From Penicillium oxalicum (Eukaryota; Ascomycota; Eurotiomycetes; Eurotiales; Aspergillaceae), in assembly GCF_001723175.1 (NCBI RefSeq), contig NC_064656.1, forward strand, positions 868,001 to 932,000: 64,000 nt of DNA, in the 5' to 3' direction. A program made the position numbers and the translations under genes. Positions 36,794 through 48,835 of this stretch are shown here, in pieces; position 1 is the stretch's first letter, and the number at the start of each line of letters is the position of its first letter. Below the pieces are notes generated by a model that had not been told where the DNA came from, made no database searches, and worked only from the letters and a program-made list of their open reading frames with translations.

Positions 36794-37199
36794 TCATGAT
36801 GAGCTTCGCGGTGATTGCGTCTGATCGACCGATTTCTGGGCCTCCATTATCGAGTTGAAATACTTCTCCTGCACACGTGCCGGATGGTGTTTGTATACAT
36901 CCCCTGGCAAAATCACTCACTTTTAGCACTTGGGATAGATGATATGATGTTCCATGTGAGGAACTTTGGATCTTGACCATGCTGCACTCACCTTTGACAA
37001 AGGACCAAACGGCCGATTTGATCTTCGAACCCGTCGACTGTGAGGACCGTGGAGATTGTGTGCAACTCTCCAGACTCTTTTCATTCTCAACATATTGCGG
37101 GAGTGACTCCTCTTGCGTGAGATTCTCCACTGAAGGGTCACACTCCAGCTGTCTCTGGAATGTGGATGTGGAGGTGGACGGTGATTGCGAGGCAGGCAT
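36794..37199 (-). CDS. Small two-exon protein of unknown function (105 aa)
   Basis: Exon 1 is 37199-36992. A GTGAGT donor at 36991 joins it to exon 2 (36903-36794) after a TTTTGCCAG acceptor, and the phase matches (g|gg). The predicted protein begins MPASQSPSTS, has a Ser/Thr/Gln-rich first half, then a denser segment (KIKSAVWSFVKG, DVYKHHPARVQEKYFNSIMEAQKS) with alternating charges suggestive of a helix, and ends in Ser-rich SPRSSS. No signal peptide or membrane segment. I do not recognise the family. It is convergent with the Zn2Cys6 gene, with only about 270 bases between stop codons. Reading the unspliced frame instead gives 182 residues with a less protein-like tail. Confidence 0.55.
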
Positions 37200-39538
37200 T
37201 GTGTAATAGCGATCAATAGAAGGAAGGATTAACTAATGATTTAGCCGTGTAGGATTGAAGTGGATCGTTATCGTGAAATGGAAAATCCAGATCTAAAAAA
37301 TAAGATTTGCTTTGCCAGGAATGATTTATGAGTGCGAGAATGATGGCTCAGCACTTCCAAGGCCAAATTTATAATGTGTGAAGCCCCCGAATGCCTTGGG
37401 TGCTCGCTATAGCAAACGTGTTGATACAATTGTGAGCCTCACGGCGCTCGTGGGCTCGGAGTCGGACCAAAAGGCCTCGGAGCTCGGTGTGGGGGCGATC
37501 TCTCCAGAGTGAATCATTTTTTTGACGCCCGCTGGTGTCCAGCCAATTCGCAGGCAGATCAGGTCTGGGGACCTCTCGATACAAGCTTTTGTCTAACGGA
37601 GCTGCCTGTCATTCACAGATGTCTCCATCCAGATTGGGACTCCGAATGTAGGTGGTTCAGCTGATGGTTGATTCCCACCCAACTATTCCTCTCGATTTGT
37701 TGCGGTTGAGTCACGAGTCATCGACGAGTGCAACTTCCAAATTGGAAATCCCGAACACTAGGGAACAAGTCTCAACAATCCCAACGCGCTAACACTGGGC
37801 CTCCCACGCCTTGTTGCAAACTTTCCTGAATTGCGTAGCTGACGTTCCATGTATGGCCTCGCTAGGCCCCCCGTGTCTGTGCGATCTCTGCCTTTGGCCT
37901 AGAGTAGAGCTTTACGTGTCTCCCGACGCTAAGCTTTCTCTTCACCTCCAGGTGGAATAATTCACAATCGCCGCTTACGAGTCTTCGTGGTTTACCGAGG
38001 CCAGTCAAGCCCATCCCGTCGGTTGGTATGGCGGTCCTAGGGTGTAGTTGCCAGCATCCTCGAACTTGCTCGGTCGGAGAATCAAAGAGTTGATCAAAAT
38101 CAGATCAGATTAACCAGCAAGCAAACAGTCTGTGCCGGACTCGTATTAATGTGTCAGATATGGAAAGGTTTCCTATGCGAGAGAACTCCCCCCTCACTGA
38201 AATGCAAACTTTGCTCTTGCTCCGCAGTCAAGTGGGCTTCAAAATCCCTTCTCAATCGCAATGATCTGAACGAGGGGCGCACTTTAGTCAAAAAACCGAC
38301 ACACAGTCTAGGTATGTAATTCTTCATTGTATATTGGGGATGTACGCGCCCCAGACGGGGGATTTACTGCGTCGTGTACTGAGTATCACGACGATCAACG
38401 GCTACACGGATGCAGGGAAACGCTCCACCTCGCGACACTTGTATAACAATGACCTTTATGTTGATGTACCTCGGCGGATCCTGGTTGTTGGATTGATGAA
38501 TCTGTGGCAATGATGTGTCAACGAGACCCACAAGCGTGCCCGAGAATTCTCGTCTGGATGGAGAGGCCTATGGTGAGTGTGGTGTGATATGGAAGTGGAA
38601 GTGAGAACCTATCAGCATGCATATGTACATGCATGCAAGTCTTCCGTTAAGAGACACGCGATGGATTTTCACCTCACCATAGGAATGACAGGAGTCCATT
38701 GATTTACTGAGAGGGGAGAGGGGGAAAGGGGAAGGGCCTGCTTTTCTGGTGTTCACTGATCCTTGTAGCAGAGTGGGTTGGGATATGTCCCAAGCCTTGC
38801 AGATTGTCTCACATTTGGAAAAAGAAGATGAATCCTTTACTGAACCTCGTGGAAGCGAAAAGCGGGACAATCCCGACCAGTCTGGGACCTAGTGAGATAG
38901 GGACGACGCAGCGTGACTACAGTACATGGTCATTTAGCCGAAATCGCCCAGACTGAGAAGGGAGACACCTTCTTCACCTTGTTGCCCATGAACAGAAACT
39001 TCAATGTGTGAGCGTTCAAGTCTGGCACCAGAGAAACTACTGTGCGTACTTGTCTGCTTGGCACGACTTGGCCAAATGCTGCGCCGTCTCAGCGGGCCTC
39101 GGGCAAAAGCCGAAATAGGACTGGGTGGTGCCATTCAGGAAATTTGTGCCGGGCCCAGGGCGCTATCTAATCTGATCCGATTTTTCCATGCTGCCTGAGA
39201 CCAGCATCATAGCGGATCAGGTCTCCTAGGCCCTAGGCAGCTATGCTGTCTTTTATTGGAAGAAAAAGGTACATTTGAGCACGCGTCCTGAAAGTTTAAA
39301 GGTTTTGCTAGTTTCGAAGGATTCTTTATCTGATCGTGTTGTGCTCCACAGCGTTGGACGGTTTCCATGGACAGGAGCTTCCTTGGCTGCCACGAGGGGC
39401 CCCGATTTTTTGTGTATTTAAAATGAGTCTTGGTCGCCTCCAGATGCCTGCGTCTGCTGCCCACCCCGATCTTCTGCTATTTTCATTTTTCGCATCTCGC
39501 TCAAGCCCCGTGTTGTACCTGCTTTGCAACACGACACG
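37200..39538. other. 2.3-kb divergent intergenic region
   Basis: Between the starts of the small unknown gene (-) and the MFS gene (+). No exon with splice support was found. It should contain both promoters. Confidence 0.5.
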
Positions 39539-41558
39539 ATGGGAGCCGACACCTCAGCCCCGACGGTCGTTCAGGAATCGCATGCCGATGCAGGGAATGA
39601 AAAAGACTTGGTCAATCTGACCGTTCAGAGTGATGATTCGACAAGTCAATCTAGCAACGACATTAAACCGCCCCCGTTGGGAGCAAAATTGTTCGCGGTC
39701 TTTCTGATCTCATGTATCAGCTTTGGATCCCATTGGAGCTCTGGCGTGACGGGAGCGATGAAGAGTACGATCAAGAAGCAGATGCACATCACTAATGTGC
39801 AATTTTCCCTGCTGGAGGCAAGCGAGGACTTTATGGCCACATTATTGTTGATTCCCAGTGGATTGATCACAGATCGATTAGGAGGCGCGGGTAAGCTTCC
39901 GTTTTCTTCTTTGGTCCATCGCCTTATCGGCTCCCACAGTAGCGTTGCTAATTCGCGAGTCTTTAGAAATGATCGTGTATGGAAACATTGTCTACACAAT
40001 TGGGTCAATTCTTGTGGCCGCGGCGACAACCGTCCGCTCCTTCAAGTTCATGATTGGCGGGCGAGTGGTTCTTGCTCTTGGAGACATTGCCACGCAGATC
40101 GCCCAGTATAAGATGTTTTCATCATGGTTCGCGCCTAGCAATGGATTCGCTTCAACACTAGGTTTTGAGTTGGCAGTCGGAAAGGTACCTTGCAATTTGC
40201 GTATGATGATGGCACCCGGCCGGTGATTGACAGCTCTTCAGATTGGCGGCTTTGTGGGCAAGTCTACAGCCAACGTGATAGCCAAGGTGAGAATCCAGCC
40301 AGCGTTCATGAACCAGATCCTTTTGCCCATGGTGATTTCGAAGATGGAATGCTAAACTCGGAACCCAGAACACCGGTAACTTTGCTTGGGTCTTTTGGAC
40401 CGCTGTCTTCATGAATCTCTTTACCAATGCGGCCACGGCTGCATTCTGGGTGTTTAGCCGGTATTGCCATCGCCACTTCAGTGGGCGTCAGGATACTGCC
40501 ACGGATGAGCTCTTGACGGAGAGGAACAAGAAGTTTGAAATTGCGAAGATCTTCCAGCTACCCTGGACGTTCTGGGCTGTGCTGGCTTTTTCACTGTTCC
40601 AATCGAGTACGGCTTTGACCTTTAATCAGAATGCCACGGAGCTCGCCGAGCACAGATTTGAGATTGGTGCAATCAAGGCTGGTTGGTATAGCGCTCTGTC
40701 ACAGTATGCAGGTATGTGGGACGATCATCACACAGAAGCGTGGAAATTAAAAAAAAAAATAAAAGAACAAAACAGCTGAGCAGGTGATTTAGGATTCTTC
40801 CTGGTTCCTTGCCTGGGTGTCTTTATTGACATCCTCGGCCATCGTGCAACTGTCCGTAAGTCATAGCGCAACCCCAGGCCGGCCCATACGATCTTCGAAG
40901 TAAGAGAAACCTCCAAGGTCACCACTAATGCCCATCTGTAGTGTTCATTTGCGGTCTATGCTTGCTTCTCAGCATGGTCCTTCTCAATTTTACCTCGACG
41001 ACGACCGGCACGGGTGTATCATTTGGAATCTATGCCATCGCTCTCTCCCTAGGGCCGACCTCAATCATTGACAGTATTCGCACCACCCTCTGGCATCAAT
41101 CTGTCTTTGGCTCGGCCTACTCGCTCAAGGTGACCATGAACAACGCGTAAGTGCATCCTCGCCAATCCCGTATTCCGAGGCACATCCTGAATAACCGTTG
41201 GCGCAGAATGAACATCATCGTCCGAATCATCACCGGCGCGTTGCAGGATGCGGATGACAACTCCTATCGGCGAGTCGTCCATGTCTATCTGTTCCTCTCT
41301 GCGGCTGCAACTGTCGTAGGCGCTTTGATTTTCGTGGGTACCTTCATGACCGACCAGCTGGGTCTTTTGCAGTGGAGCCGCAAGAAACGCTTGATCTCAG
41401 GTGCGGAGATCATCCAGGCCCTGAAAGAGCAGAGTCTTGTGATTGACGCTAAGCGCACGCAACGAATTTCCATCGGTTGCTTTACAACCTTTGTACTGCT
41501 GGTTGTGGGAGGCTGGGTGGCGTACATTTGGGGTGCGATAACGGAAAACAATTCTTGA
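39539..41558 (+). CDS. MFS transporter, possibly MFSD1-like
   Basis: Seven exons (39539-39890, 39967-40184, 40242-40286, 40369-40711, 40784-40855, 40942-41146 and 41207-41558) give about 528 residues. All borders are GT-AG with matched phase. A hydrophilic N-terminus of about 45 residues is followed by up to twelve membrane helices. Recognisable pieces are IPSGLITDRLGG (the loop 2-3 motif of the superfamily), GFELAVGKIGGFVGKSTANV and NTGNFAWVFW. The pattern around GKSTANV recalls the MFSD1 branch, whose animal member is a lysosomal dipeptide exporter. That assignment is tentative. Exon 5 has two possible acceptors (40782 and 40792 region); the first was used because it keeps a Gly-Asp-Leu-Gly join. 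The last helix is followed by a short tail ITENNS. Substrate unknown. Confidence 0.82.
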
Positions 41559-43228
41559 TCACCTGGTGATCATTCCTCTCTTTCGATCAGAATTTGCGGA
41601 ATAGTCATTTCCGCCCCTAAAACCCATGTATCCGAGACGAGAAATGTTCCAATGACATAGACGAAACGATTCTCCATGTCCAGGTCACGACGATCTTGAA
41701 GTGTTAGGAAAGTGCTCTGTCCTGTCATGACGCTCTAACAACGGGCAGGGAGCTGGTACACTACATGCAAAGATCCGGAGCACTGCGGAATTAAAGCTCA
41801 CTCGTCCGAGCTCTAAAAACCCACACACCAAGGCGAGGAAAATGTATACAGACACGCTGTTGCTTAACCTTCACTGCAAACTCCGAGGCGGCAGTTAAGG
41901 TCGACCGAACATTCCCCGTGAGCTGCCACCCGCCAATCACCGGATGTGTCCTCGCCGAAGATGGCCTGAGGCTCCTCTCATCAATCTGATTCGCGGCTCG
42001 TTTCTCGACTTCCAGCAGCCTCCAACCCCACACAACTCCAAGCACCACTGTGCGGCGTCATTCGTTCGCCACTAGCGTCTTCATTTGAACTTTAAGCTTC
42101 AAATTGACACACAATTTCGATTTATCAAGCCGTCTGCAGTACCCTGCACTTCCGGTGACAGGAAGAATTGACAACATTGCTGCTGGACTGCTGGGGGCTT
42201 GTCCACAGCCTCAGTCCTCAGTGGCCCAGTGGCCTAGTGGCCCACTGTAGCGACCTGAAACCTCCACTCAACTGGCCAGAACCGTCCACTGTCCACTGTC
42301 CATGAATGTGTCTGTTGTGACCAACAGAATCTACAACGCTCATTGCTTCCCAACCTTTGATGCTGAAATCCACAAGTATCGTTTTGGGTTCTCCGCTTCC
42401 AAGGCAAGGACTCTTCGGTCCGTGGAAGCGGTGGAGAACTTGGGTGCATTCCTGCATATGGGATCGACCTGGGTCTTGCAGAACAGTTCCACTGAAGTCT
42501 CGTCCGCCAGTGATATGAGTCGGAGTCTTCCTTCCCCCCCCCATCCACGCCAATCCTCTTCGAGCTTGGCTGGCGTTCTGCCCCTCGTGAGTCGATGCAC
42601 TGGTGACCGTCAGCCACGCTCGCTCCCGTTCCTCTCCTCTCGCTTCCCCACCTGACACACCCTTGTGAATTCGGATCCCTGTCCGACGGCTTATGAAGTT
42701 GTCTTGTAGGATTAGTTCATTGAGGAAAAGGAGCAGCCTGAGAGTTGACGCTTAGTGTTGACTCGGTGAATTTGTGATCTTTTTCGTCTTCTCTGGCACT
42801 GCTTATGATACATTTTGCCCGTACGATCGTCGACGGGCGGGTGAATGCTGACTCTCACGGTACAATCTACATCTAACCGGACACTGGTATCCGCTGTGGC
42901 CTCCGGTGCAAACTCGACCAGCGTTCTCCCCGAGTACCACGCCCGAGCTTTGATATCGCCCACCGCTCCCACAAAGCGCTGGCCCACTGGCGGCATTAAG
43001 TTTGTCAGCAAAGAGACTTTCCACCAGATACGCTCAATCGCCTTCGGCTCGCCCCTCATCTACATTTTTATCTGCCTGCATACAGCATCAAAACTGCGGC
43101 GCAGTTTTGACGGTCCTGTGCGGCGCCAACTCAGGCTTGATCTCTCGGGACGCTGACGGACAAATATCGCCCGTCTCCTTCGTCCCAGTCTCGCAAATCG
43201 AAGGATGCGATGGGGTTAGCCCGTCAAC
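41559..43228. other. 1.7-kb intergenic region before the histidine kinase
   Basis: No supported exon. It contains the CAGTGGCC tandem repeats at 42219-42247 and TCCACTG repeats near 42284-42300. Open frames at 42218-42658 on both strands overlap each other and lack family features. Confidence 0.5.
42219..42247. repeat. Tandem CAGTGGCC units closing with CACTG
   Basis: Three 8-base units (CAGTGGCC, CAGTGGCC, TAGTGGCC) end in CACTG, so the block also has inverted symmetry. A second array of TCCACTG units follows about 40 bases later. It may be a protein-binding array or a simple slippage product. Confidence 0.6.
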
Positions 43229-46200
43229 ATGGATTCGACAAGGACACAGCAGAACGTCGAGCACAATGCTGATCGCAGAGCGAGAGAACTCTACCGTTAC
43301 TATCAGCCCGCTGGCACGACGAGTTTAGTGCCTTCTTGGCTAGCTCCGGGTGAAGAAACCCCCTCTCCTGGTCCTGCAGGAAACATGAGCACCCCGGCTG
43401 CCGGCGACGGCTCAACACATGGTGGTAGTAGCGCGGCGTCCAATTCGTCAACAACGATAGGCCCAGAAGCGCTTGTGTTGGGTGCCAGCAACAATACCTT
43501 GACCTCCTTTGCGCAGCTGGCTGCCCTTCGATTGGGTGTGGAACGGGCTTTCATCGCAGTACTGATTCGGGATCGCCAATACATACTAGCAGAGGCCACA
43601 CGCTCCGCCAGCTTGAATGAGAAACCTGAAAGTGATGAAACGGAACAGTCTTGGGTTGGGCCAGGCAGCGCACGCAAAGCATGGAGTATATGCCAGGTGA
43701 GTTTCAAACCCCTTGAACCGGTAAGATTTGTTGTGAACACGCTCAATTGACGTTAGATTTCGTTTTGACAGGATACTGCGGCTCTACCCCCATCTGATCG
43801 CGAATTTTCGACTTATGAAACTCTTACGGTCAACAATCTGGCAGAGCATGAACGATACAAAGATCTGTCTTTTGTGGCGCATGAGCCACATTTCCGCTTC
43901 TTTGCTGGCACGCCTTTAACGACGGACAATCGAATCAATTTGGGATGCTTCTTCGTGCTGGACACCCAACCGCGGCAAGGTCTAACGCCGCTCGAGAAGG
44001 AAATACTGGGATCGCTTTCTATGCTGGTGATGGACTATCTCAAAGTCTGCAGACAGGCGTCGGAAGGACGACGAGCTGCGCGTCTATCCCGTGGCCTCAG
44101 CTTCTTCGTCGAAGGAAGTTCCAGCTTTGTCGACAGCGCAGATCCGTCGCGCGCGGACAGTTGTCCCCCTCATTCCGTTACGCCAGCCTCCACCAACAAC
44201 CGTGTCAGTATGTCTGGCGGGTCGCACGCCAGTCACAATTCCGACCGTCCGTCCCATGGGGTGTCACACAGCCCGCCAAATGATCGCTCACTCAGCAGCG
44301 ACGCCCGCTCCATGACGTCGGGTGATTCCGGGGCTTCCTACTCCAAAGAAAATAGTGGTACCTCAGGTGCTGATAGTTCGCTCCCCGAATGGATCACTAG
44401 CAGTAGCCGGAATCGCCTTCCCCCTGACGATTCTCATGGCAATTCGTGGTGTTTCAGGCGCGCGGCCAATTTGCTGCGCGAGAGTCTGGATTTGGACAAC
44501 GACGGCGCGGTGGTATTTTACGAGGCCTCCAACAACGCTTTTGTCGACGGGGATGCTGGGAGCGTCGCAAGTGGTGCTAGTGATTGCTCGGGTAGCGATA
44601 CAGGCGGTCCAGCGACCATCTTATCCATGTCAACGAACGACGACCCGTTTGCCCCGCGGGCGGGCTCCAATGTCGCGTCTCCGGCCGCCAGTTTGGACCG
44701 CTCCTTTCTGAGTATGCTTCTTCGACGCTATCCGCGAGGCAAATTGTGGTCCTTTCATCGTGACGGTATAATCTCCGCATCTGATGACGATGATCTTATG
44801 CCTCGTGATGGGAGCAACACGCCAATATCACGCTCTCCCCCCGGAGCGCCACCCGTCGACGGTTCCCGACCGATCGGGAAGAGGAAGAGGGCCGCCGAAA
44901 ATTCCTGGCTCAACCAGTACTTCCCGAACGCGACTCAGATTCTTTTTGTGCCTCTGTGGAACGCAGTCAGCTCACAGTGGTTCGCTGGATGCTTTTGCTA
45001 CACCACGGTCGAATCCCAAGTTTTCTCTTCCTCCGTGGAACTGAGTTCCGCTCTTGGTTTTGGCTCCTCCATAATGGCAGAGTATAGTCGAGTAGAGTCG
45101 CTTATTGCTGATCGACAAAAGGGCGATTTCATTGGCAGCATCTCGTGAGTTCCGTATCCAGCTTTCAATTTGAGACGTTATCGGCACTGACGATTTCCAC
45201 GCAGTCACGAGTTGCGCAGTCCTCTCCACGGCATCCTGGCGGCAGCGGAATTCTTGAATGGTACTCACCTAAACGAATTCCAAGATTCATTGCTCGAGAC
45301 TGTGAATGCCTGCGGGAGGACGCTTCTCGATACTATGAACCAAGTGCTGGATTTCAGCAAGGTTGTCTCGCTGGAGCGAACGTGGCGTTCGATGAAAAAG
45401 AGAAAAGAATCGCCGCTCGACTTCAAGGGGAATGATAAGTTGGCAACACATTTAGATTCCTACGTGGACGCTGATCTCAGCATCTTGATCGAGGAGGTGG
45501 TGGAGGGAATTTGTCTCGGCCATGCCTACGGCTCAGAGTCTCCAGCCTCTGCCGATCTTCCAGTTCTCTTGTCGCACACTCATGCCAAGAATGCAGGTCC
45601 CCGCAACAACGTTGTTGTGTCTCTCGATATTGCTCATAAGGACTGGGTCTACCGAACACAGCCCGGTGCCTTGCGCCGAATCATCATGAACATATTTGGC
45701 AATGCCATGAAGTATACTGAAGAAGGCCAAATTACTTTGTCGTTGGAGGCCGTGAGCCATTCAGAGGGCCGGAGCCGGCGACAGGGCTTGGAAGACATGG
45801 TGACCTTGACCGTCTCGGATACCGGAAGAGGCATCTCTGAAGAGTTCCTGCGGGGAAAGCTCTACACGCCGTTTGCACAAGAGGACTCTCTCGCTGTGGG
45901 CACGGGCTTGGGGCTTTCCATTGTCAAAAGCCTTGTCAAAGCCTTGAATGGCCACATTCGCATACGCAGTCGCGTAGGCGAAGGCACCATGGTTAGGGTA
46001 ACCTTGCCACTGGCAAGGCCAGTGGGCGAAGAGAGTCCACCTGTTGAGCCCCATAACTACGCTCTTCAGCAGCGTGAAATATTGACCCAGACCCTCATGC
46101 TCCACGAAGGATATTCGGGCAGACGCGCAGCTATCTGGGGACTTCATCCCGATGGTTTAGCGCATGACGAAACGTGGAGCGGAATCGCCAAATACCTTGT

Positions 46201-47164
46201 TGAATGGTTTGGTATTGAAGTTGTTCCTTGGCCCTGCTCTTTACCTCTGGATATCTTGCTCATTCGAGAAGTTGACTTGGAAGGTCTGCGGAATGTTCAA
46301 CTATCAGCAACTCTTCCTTCATTGCTCGTTCTTTGCTCGAAACCGGTTGATTATAGCAAAGCGCAGTCCGAGTGGATTCCTCTCGCAACTTCTGTGGACA
46401 TCATTCGACGTCCTTGTGGTCCCCACAAGCTTGCGCGGTGCGTCCTCAGGTGCCTGCAGAACTGTCAATCTACCGTCGTCACACCGTCGTCTGTGTTGAA
46501 AGACCCTATGGAATCCATGAACCTCGTGATTCGTTCGCCCAGGCTCTCGCCTATGCCACCCTCTCCATCCTCTCCTTTTCCCGCCAACGATCCCTTCTCC
46601 CTCCTCGAACCCGAAAAGGTTGTGGGACGTGGTCTATCCTGTGAGGCCGCACCTCCTCCCCATGCTCCCTCGGTGATCGCAGCATCACCAGAGGCCGTTG
46701 TCGCGGCTCCCTTACCAAAGCCCTTGGTAGAGGGAGCAATCGAAGTCAAACGACCCACCCAGGTTCTTGTTGTTGACGACAATCGCATTAATCTCAACCT
46801 CATGGTCACTTTTATGAAAAAGCGCCATCTGTCTGAGCTGGTCTCGGCAGAGAATGGCAAGTTAGCCGTAGAGGCCGTTGAGCGAATGCCTAACGGGTTC
46901 GACATTATCTTCATGGACATGTCCATGCCCGTGATGAACGGTTTTGAGGCGACGCGGGCCATTCGCGCGCTGGAACGGGAGAATGATGGCCGGAAACCGG
47001 CTGTTATCATTGCTCTGACTGGGCTCAGTAGCTCACGAGACGAAGTGGAGGCTCTGAGCTCTGGCGTTGACTTTTTCCTTACTAAACCCGTCTCGTTCCG
47101 CGAGGTCTCGCGTCTTTTGGATGAATGGGAGAAGGATGGTCTTGATGGAGAAAAGAAGAGATAG
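43229..47164 (+). CDS. GAF-containing hybrid histidine kinase with receiver domain
   Basis: Three exons (43229-43696, 43772-45144 and 45205-47164) encode about 1266 residues. Residues about 75-280 look like a GAF-type sensor region. A long Ser/Asp-rich disordered stretch follows. The H box SHELRSPLHG has its phosphorylatable His at residue 615, and the intron splits the preceding Ser codon. The N box (NIFGNAMKYT), G1 (DTGRGIS), F-like (LYTPFAQ) and G2 (GTGLGLSIVK) motifs are intact. Between kinase and receiver is a region beginning RRAAIWGLHPDG that looks like a degenerate receiver. The C-terminal receiver has VVDDN, the acceptor Asp (MDMSMPVMNG, residue about 1185) and LTKP. No membrane helices, so it is likely cytosolic. 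It should autophosphorylate and pass phosphate via an Ypd1-like protein to Ssk1/Skn7-type regulators. The signal sensed is unknown. Confidence 0.92.
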
Positions 47165-48279
47165 ACCGGATTTCTCCCGTGACACATCCAATCTGGTCAT
47201 TCCTCGGGTACCTTGCTCGAAGGGTGTTGTCGACTGGAAGATGCCTCTCTCTGCCAGATTTCTACCACCCATTTCAAACTGGTCTGACAACGTCAAATTG
47301 CACATTGTACGTCCTTGGGGTTCGGACATCGTTCCCGCCATCACTCACAAAAAGCGGAGTGATGTCTCTTTGACCACACGGCCAAAATGGCCCAAAACGA
47401 ATCCGTGCTACGAACATGCTCGGTGGTTGTAGTGACTACTACAACTTATCAATGTTTCCAATCCTCCTTTCCAATGCCTCGGCACTACCACCACTACTAC
47501 CCACAACGATAACAGCAACAACAATAACAACTACGCATCTCTCGACTCTTCCTTTTGAGCTTATGATACACGATTCGGCGCACTTCAATGCATGGAGGTC
47601 TTTGGGCTGGGTATATGAAAAGCTTTATGACCGGCGTTATCTGTGATTCCCCCTACGATTGTACCTTGTTATTTTATTTCCTGCCAAACACGATTCACCG
47701 TGAAACGCTTGTAAGTTACGGTCTTGTTGTTCCTTGATGCCATCCTGTCGGATGTCACATATATGTTTTTGGGGGGAGCGACAAGGCGGGTTGAACCTGA
47801 GAGTTCCATGTGTACACGATTTATGGAATTCATGTGGACGTCTTGTTTTGTAATGACACATTTCACGAATGATCAAATCAAATCCCGCCATATAGCGTGT
47901 CTCAAATTCTGGGTAGAAATTGTGCAAAAATTGGTTACGAGATATAGATATCGGCGTGATTGGGCGGTACCTGAATTTCCTAAGTACCGCCACGAGATGC
48001 ATTTGGATCGAAGCAATAAGGAGTAATGGCTGGGATGCTTGAGGCAAATGACATTCGGACATCGATCACTTCGTAGAAGATAAAGGTAGGAACGACAGTG
48101 GCCCTCAAGGGTTTCTCAGGTACCTATCGCTGCGCCTTTTTGCTAGAAGAAAGCAAAGCACATAGGTAATCATACATGGGATGGAGTAGGTGCAAACTCA
48201 TCAGGTCCATCAAGGATTCCTGCCATATTAATCACAGCAACTCTCGTATCAGAAGTCCAAGGTAGTGCTATACTACAAA
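47165..48279. other. Intergenic region after the histidine kinase
   Basis: 3' flank with an ACC/CAA-rich microsatellite-like tract near 47480-47535. Nothing gene-like is supported. Confidence 0.5.
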
Positions 48280-48835
48280 ATGCAGACATTGCACACCGTT
48301 ATCAAGTTATCAATCGGGTTCAGGGAAGCCGAATTTCCGATTATCCAATGCCTTCTCGACTGTGGCACTTCTATACAATGGGGGCCAATTTTGCAACTAC
48401 GCAGCGATGCGTGAATTGGATGATTGACTAGACGCTCTGAGGTATCTTCTCCAAACGGGTCTTCCGGTGAATGACATTATGTATCAGAATCATGGAGATG
48501 AGTGCTATTTCAAGATGTAAAGTGGCATAGGAGCGCCCCTTCATTCATGCTGCTGCGAGGGGAGGGGGTTCAAGCTTGATTCACCTAAACTCGAGTTGAC
48601 CGAGGATGGGGCATCACCGAATTTCAAAGGTCCTGCTGGCAAGGTTGCTTTGGCAGCTAGTGGGCTTAATCCATTCAATAGTCAAACAAGTGTGGTCAAA
48701 TTTCTACGCTCACTGTCATCCGGTCATGGCCTGGAACCGGGCCTCTTCCGGTTTATAGCTGATGATGGGCGCAATTTCAATATTGTTTCCATGCAGGAGC
48801 TCTTGCGGGAAAATGGCCCCTACTTTGTCTAGCCA
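48280..48835 (+). pseudogene. Decayed ankyrin-repeat gene fragment
   Basis: Reading from about 48298 gives an ankyrin-like helix pair (EFPIIQCLLDCGTSI). A frame slip near 48395 leads into NYAAMRELDD, a TGA at 48425-48427, then LDALRYLLQTGLPVND. A TAA at 48518-48520 is followed in the same frame by SGIGAPLH and, after a diverged stretch, EDGASPNFKG...KVALA, both typical ankyrin pieces (PLH and GASPN). The frame then runs to TAG at 48830-48832. Both stops can be explained by single C-to-T changes (CGA to TGA, CAA to TAA). No ATG or flanking domain was found. It is therefore a relic, probably of a larger multi-repeat protein. Confidence 0.6.
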
